Positions 1 to 5,348 are shown, numbered from the stretch's first letter. The stretch: DNA of 5,348 bases from an uncultured Flavobacterium sp. (GCF_946220915.1 NZ_CAMIHH010000153.1:1-5348); one strand, 5' to 3'. Numbers and translations are program-made. Notes: generated by a model from the letters alone, not told the origin.

Positions 1-156
1 CGCCTTAGCATATGGAGTTAAGGTGGAAGTATTAGTGAATTTTATAGTTAATTTTAATTCGTTTAAAATTAAATTAAGTGATTCATTATCTGGGACATGA
101 GCATATCCTTGGTGAGCAATTTCTAAGTCATTTATTTTTGCAATAACATTCAGCAT
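1..156 (-). CDS. 5' part of an unidentified AT-rich gene, cut by the window edge
   Basis: The minus strand is open for 52 codons from an ATG at 156-154 to the window edge, beginning MLNVIAKINDLEIAHQGYAH. An in-frame TAA lies six codons upstream of the ATG, so the start is well bounded. G+C is only 46 of 156 bases (about 30%). At that composition stop codons should appear about every 12 codons, so 52 open codons are unlikely by chance. There is no Shine-Dalgarno sequence, as in the other genes here. A loose -7 match (TATCTTTA on the minus strand, 189-196) has no well-spaced TTG, so its promoter is uncertain. The peptide is hydrophilic, with no signal sequence, membrane segment or motif that I recognise, and I assign no function. 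The gene starts 88 bases downstream of the purL stop. Its composition contrasts sharply with purL and suggests accessory or transferred DNA. Confidence 0.6.
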   Translation of the reverse strand, partial: MLNVIAKINDLEIAHQGYAHVPDNESLNLILNELKLTIKFTNTSTLTPYAKA

Positions 157-232
157 GATAATAATTTTAAATTAATCAATGATAAATGTAAAGATATACT
201 AAATACTTAAATATTACCATATTTCAATAGTA

Positions 233-266
233 GCAAACTGGAAACTAAGACTGCGACTGAAAACTA
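233..266. repeat. Copy 1 of a short intergenic repeat, overlapping the purL stop codon
   Basis: This stretch carries GCAAACTG, then ACTGCGACTG, then AAAACTA in the same order and orientation as 4150-4177. The core at 250-266 matches 4161-4177 at 16 of 17 positions; the left copy has a few extra bases between its two halves. The motif itself is built from repeated ACTG/AAACT words. On the minus strand it forms the last six sense codons of purL plus the stop, and continues into the 3' untranslated region. I recall similar ACTGCGACTGAAAACT-type repeats between genes in Flavobacteria, but that is memory rather than a search. Confidence 0.7.
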
Positions 267-3200
267 CCCTTCTCAATCCACAAACGCGCATTCACGAACG
301 CCTCATGCCAAGGGCTCACTTCATCCTTCCTGCCTTCCGGGTAATAAGCCCAGTTCCACTGGAACATCGAGCGCTCAATGTGCGGCATCATCACTAAGTG
401 GCGGCCGTCATTGCTGGCCATCATTGCAATGTCGAAGTGCGAGCCGTTCGGGTTGGCCGGGTAGCCATTGTACGCATATTTGGCAACCACGTCGTAGCGG
501 CTTTCTTCATAAGGAAGGTCAAACTTGCCTTCGCCGTGCGAGATCCATACACCCAGCGTGCTTCCCGCAAGGGTTGACAGCATTACCGAGCTGTTCTCCT
601 GCACTTTTACCGACGTGAACCCACTCTCGTGCTTGCGGCTGTCGTTGTGCAGCATGCGCGGCTTCTGCTCGTGATCGGGATTGATGAGGCCAAGCTCTAT
701 GAACAACTGGCAGCCGTTGCAGATACCCACTGACAATGTATCCTCACGCTTAAAGAAGTTTTCAAGTGCCATTTTGGCTTTTTCATTGTACAAAAATGCG
801 CCTGCCCATCCTTTCGCCGAACCCAGCACATCCGAGTTGGAGAAACCACCCACCGCACCGATGAACTGGATGTCCTCCAATGTTTCGCGGCCCGAGATAA
901 GGTCGGTCATGTGCACGTCCTTCACGTCAAAACCGGCAAGGTACATCGAGTTGGCCATCTCACGCTCAGAGTTAGAGCCTTTCTCACGGATGATGGCCGC
1001 TTTTGGTCGTGGAGCATTGCCTGGGGTGATGACTTTTCCGGTGAAATGAATAGGGAAAGTATATTGTAACGGCTGGCTTTTGTAGTTATTGTAACGCTCG
1101 GTAGCCTTCTGCCATCCGCTTTGTTTTTGGTCAAGCAGGTAGGAAGTTTTAAACCATGCATCACGCGTTTTGGTGATGTCAAATTCAAGGCTGGCATTAC
1201 CGTTCTTTACGGTAAGGGTGTTGCCTTCTTTCGGCTGTCCTATTTTGGTAAATGTTACGCCTTTTGCTGTAAGCTCTGCCTCAATTGAAGCATCTGCCTG
1301 TATCACGATGGCAATGTTCTCGGCAAACAGCGCTTTTATGGTATCGGCCTCGCCCAATCCGGTAAGGTCGTATTCCGCGCCAAGGTTCACTTCGGCAAAG
1401 CTCATCTCCAGGAGGGAGGTGATTAACCCGCCGCTGCCAATGTCATGGCCTGCTGCGATCTTGCCTGCTTTTATCAGGTCTTGTATAACATTAAACGTAT
1501 TTTTGAATGAAGCCGCATCTTTAATAGTTGGAACTTCATTACCCACCTTGTTCAGGATTTGATTGAATGACGAACCGCCCAACTTGTACGCATCCCCGGA
1601 AAGATTGATATGGTAAATGTTCCCGCCATTGCGCTTCAGTACCGGCTCCACAACTTTGGTAATGTCGTTGCAGTTGCCCGCCGCCGATATGATTACCGTT
1701 CCCGGTGCGATAACATCGCCGTCAGGGTATTTTTGCTTCATGGAGAGGGAGTCCTTGCCCGTAGGTATGTTGATGCCCAGCTCAATAGCAAACTCCGAGC
1801 AGCCTTGTACGGCTTCATACAGCCTGGCATCCTCGCCTTCGTTCTTGCACGCCCACATCCAGTTAGCCGAAAGCGAAACACCCTTAATGCCGTCCTTCAT
1901 CGGTGCCCAGATGATGTTGCTTAGCGCCTCGCCAATGGCAGTCCGGCTTCCGGCAACAGGGTCAATCAACGCGGCAACCGGTGAGTGGCCTATGGTCGTT
2001 GCAACGCCTTCTTTCCCGGCATAGTCCAGCGCCATAACGCCCACGTTGTTCAATGGTAACTGTAACGGCCCGGCACATTGCTGCTTGGCGACTTTCCCGC
2101 CCACACAGCGGTCTACTTTATTCGTAAGCCAGTCTTTGCAGGCAACGGCTTCCAGTTGCAGCACCTGGTCAAGGTACTCGTGTATCTTTTCCGGCGAATA
2201 GTCCGGTGCGCTGTAGTTAACAGCAACCGTTTTATCGCTCATTATTGTTTTTGGCGAACTGCCGAACATGTCTTCCAACGCAAAGTCCATCGGTTTCGCG
2301 CCTGTGGTGGCGGACTCAAACGTAAACCTGTGGTTGCCCGTCACGTCGCCCACTTCATACATCGGCGAGCGCTCACGTTCGGCAATGCGTTTTAGGGTAT
2401 CAATGTCTTTTTGTCCAATCACAAGGCCCATGCGCTCCTGCGATTCGTTGCCTATTATCTCTTTTGCCGAAAGGGTAGGGTCGCCTACCGGCAGTTTATC
2501 CAGATCGATGAGCCCGCCAGTTTCTTCCACCAACTCGCTAAGGCAATTCAGGTGGCCCCCTGCGCCGTGGTCGTGTATCGAAACAATGGGATTGTTATCG
2601 CTCTCCACCAAACCGCGAACTGCATTGGCAGCGCGTTTCTGCATTTCGGGATTAGATCGCTGTATGGCATTCAGTTCGATGCCACTGCTAAACTCCCCCG
2701 TATCGGCAGACGAAACCGCTGCTCCGCCCATCCCGATGCGGTAGTTCTCCCCGCCGAGTATTACTATTTTATCGCCGGTTTGCGGCTTTTGTTTTTTCGA
2801 TTGGCTTTCCTTACCGTAACCGATACCCCCGGCAAGCATGATCACTTTGTCGAAGCCCAGTTTTCGGGTCTGCTGTTCTCCCTCTTCGGGGGAGTTAGAG
2901 GGGGCCAGCTCTTCTTCATGTTCGAAAGTCAGAACAGAGCCTGTAATTAACGGCTGCCCGAATTTGTTGCCAAAATCAGAGGCACCGTTCGAAGCCTTTA
3001 TCAGGATATCCATCGGGGTTTGGTAGAGCCATTTGCGCTCATTCATGCCGTTTTCCCAAGGGCGGTTCTCCCCAAGGCGCGAGTAAGCTGTCATGTAAAC
3101 GGCTGTTCCCGCTAACGGAAGCGAACCCTGCCCACCGGCCAGCCTGTCGCGTATTTCGCCGCCTGAGCCTGTGGCAGCGCCGTTGAAAGGCTCAACAGTA

Positions 3201-3979
3201 GTTGGGAAATTGTGTGTCTCGGCCTTGATGGATATTACCGAATCAAATTCTTTTACCTCATAAAAATCAGGCTTGTCGGCACTTTTAGGGGCAAACTGCT
3301 CCACACGCGGGCCTTTTACAAATGCTACATTATCCTTATAAGCCGAAACAATGTCGTTCGGGTTTTCCTGCGACGTTTTTTTGATCATTTTGAAAAGTGA
3401 CGAAGGCTTCTCCTCACCATCGATCACAAAAGTTCCATTGAATATTTTGTGCCGGCAATGCTCACTGTTCACCTGTGAAAACCCGAAAACCTCCGAATCG
3501 GTAAGGTTGCGTCCCAACTTTACGGCCAGGCTGCGCAGGTAGTCTACCTCTTCATCATTAAGGGCCAGGCCTTCCTTTTCGTTGTAGGCGACAACATCGG
3601 TCACTTCAAATATCGGTTCCGGCTTTATGTTGATGGTAAAAATATCCTGTGTCAGGCCATTGTATTTCTGCGAAAGCATCGGGTCGAACCTTGTATCGGC
3701 CTCATCACTTTTCAGGAACTCCTCAATGCGTATGATGCCTGAAATGCCCATGTTCTGGGTAATCTCCACGGCATTGGTGCTCCATGGCGTGATCATGGTG
3801 GCACGTGGGCCAACAAAAAAATCCGTCAGTGCGGATTTTTCTATTTTATGAGCGTTGCCAAAAAGCCAGTTTAATTTTGAGGTGTCTTCTGCCGAAAGCT
3901 CGCCTTGCGCCTGTACCGCAAAAACCTGCCTGTCGGCAGGCAGGTCCGTGTTCGTCTGGTTTCCGAAGAAATGGATCAT
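245..3979 (-). CDS. purL: Phosphoribosylformylglycinamidine synthase, single-chain PurL
   Basis: PurL converts FGAR, glutamine and ATP to FGAM, glutamate, ADP and phosphate in cytosolic de novo purine synthesis. The 1244-residue protein is the large fused form (E. coli: 1295). Domain order is a PurS-like N-terminal domain (about 1-150), a linker, two AIR-synthase-type ATP-binding halves (about 170-950) and a class I glutamine amidotransferase domain (about 990-1240). Visible motifs are SEHCRHKIFNG (172-182), AETHNFPT (253-260), HDHGAGG (469-475), PTGKDSLSM (739-747), GHDIGSGG (844-851), the GICNGCQ nucleophile Cys1087, and the His1200/Glu1202 pair in PHIER. The catalytic residues I can identify are intact, so it should be active. 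The start is fixed by the conserved MIHFF opening, an in-frame TAA 12 codons upstream with no other start between, and a promoter 29 bases away. Three segments look foreign: DLPADRQ (12-18), a stretch near 357-370, and terminal SFQSQS. No PurL-specific regulation is visible: the leader is too short for a riboswitch. No clear terminator follows. Confidence 0.98.
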   Translation of the reverse strand: MIHFFGNQTNTDLPADRQVFAVQAQGELSAEDTSKLNWLFGNAHKIEKSALTDFFVGPRATMITPWSTNAVEITQNMGISGIIRIEEFLKSDEADTRFDPMLSQKYNGLTQDIFTINIKPEPIFEVTDVVAYNEKEGLALNDEEVDYLRSLAVKLGRNLTDSEVFGFSQVNSEHCRHKIFNGTFVIDGEEKPSSLFKMIKKTSQENPNDIVSAYKDNVAFVKGPRVEQFAPKSADKPDFYEVKEFDSVISIKAETHNFPTTVEPFNGAATGSGGEIRDRLAGGQGSLPLAGTAVYMTAYSRLGENRPWENGMNERKWLYQTPMDILIKASNGASDFGNKFGQPLITGSVLTFEHEEELAPSNSPEEGEQQTRKLGFDKVIMLAGGIGYGKESQSKKQKPQTGDKIVILGGENYRIGMGGAAVSSADTGEFSSGIELNAIQRSNPEMQKRAANAVRGLVESDNNPIVSIHDHGAGGHLNCLSELVEETGGLIDLDKLPVGDPTLSAKEIIGNESQERMGLVIGQKDIDTLKRIAERERSPMYEVGDVTGNHRFTFESATTGAKPMDFALEDMFGSSPKTIMSDKTVAVNYSAPDYSPEKIHEYLDQVLQLEAVACKDWLTNKVDRCVGGKVAKQQCAGPLQLPLNNVGVMALDYAGKEGVATTIGHSPVAALIDPVAGSRTAIGEALSNIIWAPMKDGIKGVSLSANWMWACKNEGEDARLYEAVQGCSEFAIELGINIPTGKDSLSMKQKYPDGDVIAPGTVIISAAGNCNDITKVVEPVLKRNGGNIYHINLSGDAYKLGGSSFNQILNKVGNEVPTIKDAASFKNTFNVIQDLIKAGKIAAGHDIGSGGLITSLLEMSFAEVNLGAEYDLTGLGEADTIKALFAENIAIVIQADASIEAELTAKGVTFTKIGQPKEGNTLTVKNGNASLEFDITKTRDAWFKTSYLLDQKQSGWQKATERYNNYKSQPLQYTFPIHFTGKVITPGNAPRPKAAIIREKGSNSEREMANSMYLAGFDVKDVHMTDLISGRETLEDIQFIGAVGGFSNSDVLGSAKGWAGAFLYNEKAKMALENFFKREDTLSVGICNGCQLFIELGLINPDHEQKPRMLHNDSRKHESGFTSVKVQENSSVMLSTLAGSTLGVWISHGEGKFDLPYEESRYDVVAKYAYNGYPANPNGSHFDIAMMASNDGRHLVMMPHIERSMFQWNWAYYPEGRKDEVSPWHEAFVNARLWIEKGSFQSQS
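2870..2908 (-). repeat. In-frame repeat-like insert in purL, encoding about residues 358-370
   Basis: The purL mRNA here reads LAPSNSPEEGEQQ (358-370), between two stretches that look like ordinary PurL (GSVLTFEHEE before, RKLGFDKVIMLAGG after). The DNA holds a hairpin at 2878-2894: seven paired bases, CTCCCTC against GGGGGAG with one G·T pair, around a TTC loop. It is flanked by the C-rich run CCCCCTCTAA on the minus strand. This CCCCCTCTAACTCCCCC...GGGAG layout resembles a repeat I recall as common in Bacteroidota, which reads as PSNSPEGGE-like peptides when translated. The exact borders are uncertain by a few codons. Confidence 0.6.
3924..3945 (-). repeat. In-frame palindromic element in purL, encoding DLPADRQ
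   Basis: ACCTGCCTG (3924-3932) and CAGGCAGGT (3937-3945) are perfect 9-base inverted arms around TCGG. On the coding strand they span codons 12 to 19 and encode DLPADRQ followed by V. The segment sits between MIHFFGNQTNT and VFAVQAQ, which by my recollection of flavobacterial PurL are normally joined directly. A 21-base (seven-codon) insertion would keep the frame. The first 14 bases of the core (3925-3938) match 4103-4116 in the spacer at 13 of 14 positions, which supports a mobile or duplicated repeat rather than chance. Confidence 0.7.
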
Positions 3980-4007
3980 CGTGTTGTCGTGTTGTAGTTG
4001 TGAGGTG

Positions 4008-4038
4008 CAAAATTAGGAATTTGTTACCAAAGTGACAA
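4008..4038 (-). promoter_or_regulatory. purL promoter, Bacteroidota type
   Basis: The minus strand reads TAATTTTG at 4015-4008, a full match to the Bacteroidota -7 consensus TAnnTTTG. It is preceded by TTG at 4038-4036 with a 20-base spacer, inside the range known for Flavobacterium. The -7 box ends 29 bases before the purL ATG, giving a leader of roughly 20-25 bases. No operator or Shine-Dalgarno sequence is visible. Confidence 0.7.
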
Positions 4039-4051
4039 GATAATATTTAGC

Positions 4052-4078
4052 CACGAATTTCACTAATTCCACATATTT
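4052..4078. repeat. Three imperfect 9-base tandem units
   Basis: CACGAATTT, CACTAATTC and CACATATTT follow each other without gaps. They resemble the CCACGAATTTCACGAATT-like repeats I remember from Bacteroidota spacers. The array lies 13 bases upstream of the purL -33 element. It could be inert, or an AT-rich upstream element; the sequence does not decide. Confidence 0.5.
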
Positions 4079-4087
4079 TTTACGCAC

Positions 4088-4143
4088 CGTCATCGCGAGG
4101 AGCCTGCCTGCCGGCAAAAGCAGGGAACAACGAAGCGATCTTT
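4088..4143. repeat. REP-like inverted-repeat element interrupted by another palindrome
   Basis: The left half CGTCATCGCGAGGAGC (4088-4103) and the right half GAACAACGAAGCGATCTTT (4125-4143) together resemble the widespread bacterial intergenic repeat GTCATTGCGAGGA...CGAAGCAATCT (recalled). ATCGC (4092-4096) pairs with GCGAT (4135-4139). Between the halves sits a different GC-rich palindrome (4103-4124), which makes the loop much longer than in the uninterrupted form I remember. Confidence 0.6.
4103..4124. repeat. Nested palindrome related to the purL N-terminal insert
   Basis: CCTGCCTGCCGGCA (4103-4116) matches 3925-3938 inside purL at 13 of 14 bases. The right arm is altered: AAAAGCAGG replaces the expected GGCAGG. 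Outer CCTGC and GCAGG still pair, and TGCCGGCA is self-complementary. It looks like a degraded copy of the element that is intact in purL. Confidence 0.6.
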
Positions 4144-4149
4144 CCCCCC

Positions 4150-4177
4150 GCAAACTGAAAACTGCGACTGCAAACTA
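4150..4177. repeat. Copy 2 of the ACTGCGACTG repeat
   Basis: GCAAACTGAAAACTGCGACT and the following GCAAACTA form a compact version of 233-266 in the same orientation. It directly follows the interrupted REP-like element. With copy 1 at the purL stop codon, the two copies bracket the purL transcription unit as direct repeats about 3.9 kb apart. Confidence 0.7.
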
Positions 4178-4280
4178 TTTTGGCGTGCCGCTTCCGCAAG
4201 CTACAGCGTCGGGCCCATGCGCTGTATCCCTCCTGCGTCGGGGATGCCGCTCCTGTCCCTCACGCGAGCTTCACTGGGGT
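4178..4280. repeat. GC-rich hairpin-containing element, probably a dispersed repeat
   Basis: This stretch is clearly richer in GC than its surroundings and does not code convincingly. TACAGCG (4202-4208) pairs with CGCTGTA (4220-4226) around an 11-base loop containing GGGCCC. Two similar halves are visible: TGCCGCTTC then GCAAGCT on the left, and TGCCGCTCC then GCGAGCT on the right. The layout GGCGTGCC...GGGC...CGCTGTATCCC...GTCCCTCACGC recalls an element I remember from many Bacteroidota spacers. A structured RNA is possible, but no promoter or terminator is evident for it. Confidence 0.45.
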
Positions 4281-4290
4281 ATGGACGATT

Positions 4291-4313
4291 TGCAAGGTTT
4301 TCAAAACCTTGCA
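4291..4313. repeat. Perfect palindrome with 11-base arms
   Basis: TGCAAGGTTTT and AAAACCTTGCA are exact reverse complements around a single C. No T-run follows on either strand, so it is not a standard terminator. It lies 28 bases beyond the ompW terminator. Similar GCAAGGTTTT/AAAACCTTGC units occur, as I recall, as dispersed repeats in Bacteroidota. Confidence 0.75.
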
Positions 4314-4340
4314 GGACTACAAGCATCTGTTTACACAAAC

Positions 4341-4371
4341 AAAAAAGGACTGCCCCGCCGGACAGCCCTTT
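4341..4371 (-). terminator. Rho-independent terminator of ompW
   Basis: On the minus strand AAAGGGCTGTCC (4371-4360) pairs with GGGCAGTCCTTT (4355-4344) over 12 positions, two of them G·T, around a GGCG loop. A run of six T follows. It starts 22 bases after the ompW stop codon, which makes the gene a single-gene unit at this end. Confidence 0.9.
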
Positions 4372-4393
4372 CAAAAAAAACAACCCGGTAGAT

Positions 4394-5071
4394 TTAAAAC
4401 TTCATTCCCACACCAATGCCAAACAGCCATGGGTTGATGTCAACCTCAGCAGGGATGCTCAGCCCGTCGGCCAGGTTCGAGGCATCTACGGTAACATCGG
4501 TTTTCAGGAATATCTTTTTCACGTCGGCATTGACGAAGAATTTATCACTGATGGCATAGTCCAGCCCTGCCTGTAATGCGAACCCAAAAGCATTTTCGTA
4601 TTCTACATCCTTTACAGTGCTGCCCTCATCCACTCCATAGAAAATGGTATAATTGATACCAGCACCCGCATAGGGCCGGAAATCGCTGTCAGGCATAAAG
4701 TGGTATTGCAGCGTGAGGGTAGGGGGAAGCAGGTACACGCTTCCTAAATCAACATCGGTGCGTGTAGGGCCGCCTATGGCATAAATGTCCGATCCGGTAG
4801 TTTTTACATCGTGCTTGCTGATGCCGAGGATTAGCTCTGCTGCTATGTTCTCTGTAAAAAAGTAGGTAAAGTCCAGTTCAGGTATGAATGTTCCCGATAT
4901 GTCTGCATCGCCGCCAATGATGCCAATGCTTGCCGACTCCGCCGGGGTTACTGCCACACCGCGCACGCGCACCTGCCAGCGCTTGAAGTCGTTCGTGTTT
5001 TCCTCCTGGGCATTCGCGGTGCCAGCAAATAGCAATGATACTGACAGCGCGATAAAAGCTAATTTTTTCAT
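4394..5071 (-). CDS. ompW: OmpW-family outer membrane beta-barrel protein
   Basis: The 225-residue precursor begins with a clear signal peptide: MKK, a hydrophobic core (residues 4-17) and an A19-N20-A21 cleavage motif followed by Gln22. The mature part reads like OmpW: WQVRVRGVAVTP (32-43), FIPELDFTYFFTENIAAELI (62-81), LPPTLTLQYHF (115-125), FRPYAGAGINYT (131-142) and a final NPWLFGIGVGMKF ending in Phe, the usual signal for barrel insertion. E. coli OmpW is 212 residues, an 8-stranded barrel with a hydrophobic channel linked to passage of small hydrophobic compounds and to stress responses. Length and motifs agree, so the fold is near certain; the substrate in this organism is unknown. The start is fixed by the signal peptide and a promoter 26 bases upstream. 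No Shine-Dalgarno sequence is present. Promoter and terminator suggest a monocistronic gene. Confidence 0.93.
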   Translation of the reverse strand: MKKLAFIALSVSLLFAGTANAQEENTNDFKRWQVRVRGVAVTPAESASIGIIGGDADISGTFIPELDFTYFFTENIAAELILGISKHDVKTTGSDIYAIGGPTRTDVDLGSVYLLPPTLTLQYHFMPDSDFRPYAGAGINYTIFYGVDEGSTVKDVEYENAFGFALQAGLDYAISDKFFVNADVKKIFLKTDVTVDASNLADGLSIPAEVDINPWLFGIGVGMKF

Positions 5072-5096
5072 GGTGTATCTGTTTTGATTAACACCT

Positions 5097-5125
5097 CAAA
5101 AGTAAGGGAGTGAGCCGGGCCAAAA
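5097..5125 (-). promoter_or_regulatory. ompW promoter, Bacteroidota type
   Basis: The minus strand reads TACTTTTG at 5104-5097, a full match to TAnnTTTG. TTTTG at 5125-5121 lies 16 bases upstream, one base short of the usual spacing. The -7 box is 26 bases from the ATG, so the leader is about 20 bases long. No operator-like palindrome is visible. Confidence 0.6.
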
Positions 5126-5281
5126 CATGATGGCTGTCATAGTGATGAAGGTTACATTATTCAAATGGTTGAAAGTATTTTCTAGTAAATCGCATTACCA
5201 TTGGCGTTATTCAGCATATTCCATTTATATTATAAGTATTTGAAAAAATAATTCCGGCAAAGCGTGATAAGGGGATAATAC

Positions 5282-5308
5282 AAAAAAAATCCGGCACTGG
5301 GGCCGGAC
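5282..5308 (-). terminator. Rho-independent terminator of the upstream gene
   Basis: On the minus strand TCCGGC (5307-5302) and GCCGGA (5295-5290) pair around a six-base loop, with eight T directly after. The design matches the ompW terminator. It shows that a minus-strand gene ends just to its right. The 156 bases between it and the ompW promoter are AT-rich, and I see nothing else in them. Confidence 0.85.
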
Positions 5309-5327
5309 ACATTTTACTAAGAAATTC

Positions 5328-5348
5328 TTATTTCCGTTTCATCACGAT
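5328..5348 (-). CDS. Extreme 3' end of an unidentified gene
   Basis: Only six sense codons (IVMKRK) and a TAA fall inside the window, 20 bases before a strong terminator. Another frame, ending RDETEIRIS with a TAG at 5319-5317, is equally open to the edge and would stop nine bases before the hairpin. The terminator supports a gene here; the frame cannot be decided and no function can be given. Confidence 0.35.
   Translation of the reverse strand: MVMKRK

Larger units (their letters stand above)
3980..4393. other. Intergenic spacer between ompW and purL, filled with repeats
   Basis: This 414-base spacer has no credible gene. From the purL side it holds the purL promoter, a 9-base tandem repeat, an interrupted inverted-repeat element with a second palindrome inside it, copy 2 of the ACTGCGACTG repeat, a GC-rich hairpin element, a perfect 23-base palindrome, and the ompW terminator. 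The repeats all lie between the ompW terminator and the purL promoter, so neither signal is interrupted. The short reading frames here run straight through the repeats and the terminator, and are not gene-like. Confidence 0.85.

Noticed and set aside
209..224. Weak AT hairpin after purL (AAATAT / ATATTT)
   Set aside because: Only six A-T pairs and no proper T-run. It is not convincing as a terminator in AT-rich DNA.
922..1197. 91-codon minus-strand frame inside purL
   Set aside because: It lies in another frame within a conserved part of purL, with no independent signal. It is not evidence of a frameshift, because the purL frame is intact throughout.
424..3851. Many plus-strand frames of 60 to 180 codons opposite purL
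   Set aside because: They are antisense by-products of the GC-rich purL codons, and purL is unambiguous on the other strand.
3980..4007. Purine riboswitch or other leader control before purL
   Set aside because: The leader predicted from the promoter is only about 20-25 bases, too short for a purine riboswitch.
4088..4177. Possible CRISPR array in the ompW-purL spacer
   Set aside because: The repeats are of different types and sizes, with no regular spacing and no spacers.
4201..4383. 60-codon minus-strand frame between the ompW terminator and purL
   Set aside because: It starts in the terminator and runs through the 23-base palindrome and the GC-rich element. Its peptide is only a translation of repeats.
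4180..4576. Plus-strand frames of 68 to 119 codons across the spacer and the ompW end
   Set aside because: They cover repeats, the minus-strand terminator and antisense ompW. No start signal or family resemblance was seen.

Overview
The window most likely comes from a member of the Bacteroidota, probably Flavobacteriia. Three things point there: the single-chain PurL with flavobacterial-looking sequence throughout, two promoters of the TTG / TAnnTTTG type with no Shine-Dalgarno sequence, and a set of short intergenic repeats of a kind I recall from that phylum. I cannot name a genus. Spot counts of 60-base lines inside purL give 30 to 34 G+C, so the coding core is slightly above 50% GC. The left edge is much more AT-rich.

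All supported genes are on the minus strand. In transcription order (right to left) they are: the 3' tail of an unidentified gene (about 5328-5348) with its terminator (5282-5308); an OmpW-family outer membrane protein (4394-5071) with its own promoter (5097-5125) and terminator (4341-4371); a repeat-rich spacer (4050-4313); the purL promoter (4008-4038); purL (245-3979), encoding phosphoribosylformylglycinamidine synthase of purine biosynthesis; and the 5' end of an unidentified AT-rich gene (1-156) running off the left edge. OmpW and purL look like separate transcription units with no functional link.

The most interesting content is repetitive. The ompW-purL spacer holds five different repeat-like elements in about 265 bases, one nested inside another. 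Related or similar elements have entered purL itself without breaking its frame: a hairpin encoding about seven residues near the N-terminus, a hairpin encoding a Pro/Ser/Glu-rich stretch of about 14 residues in the middle, and a repeat unit that supplies the last six residues and the stop codon. An essential-type metabolic enzyme therefore appears to carry three repeat-derived peptides. This resembles the known protein-coding palindromic elements of Rickettsia. The repeat-family assignments rest on internal comparison and memory, not on a search.
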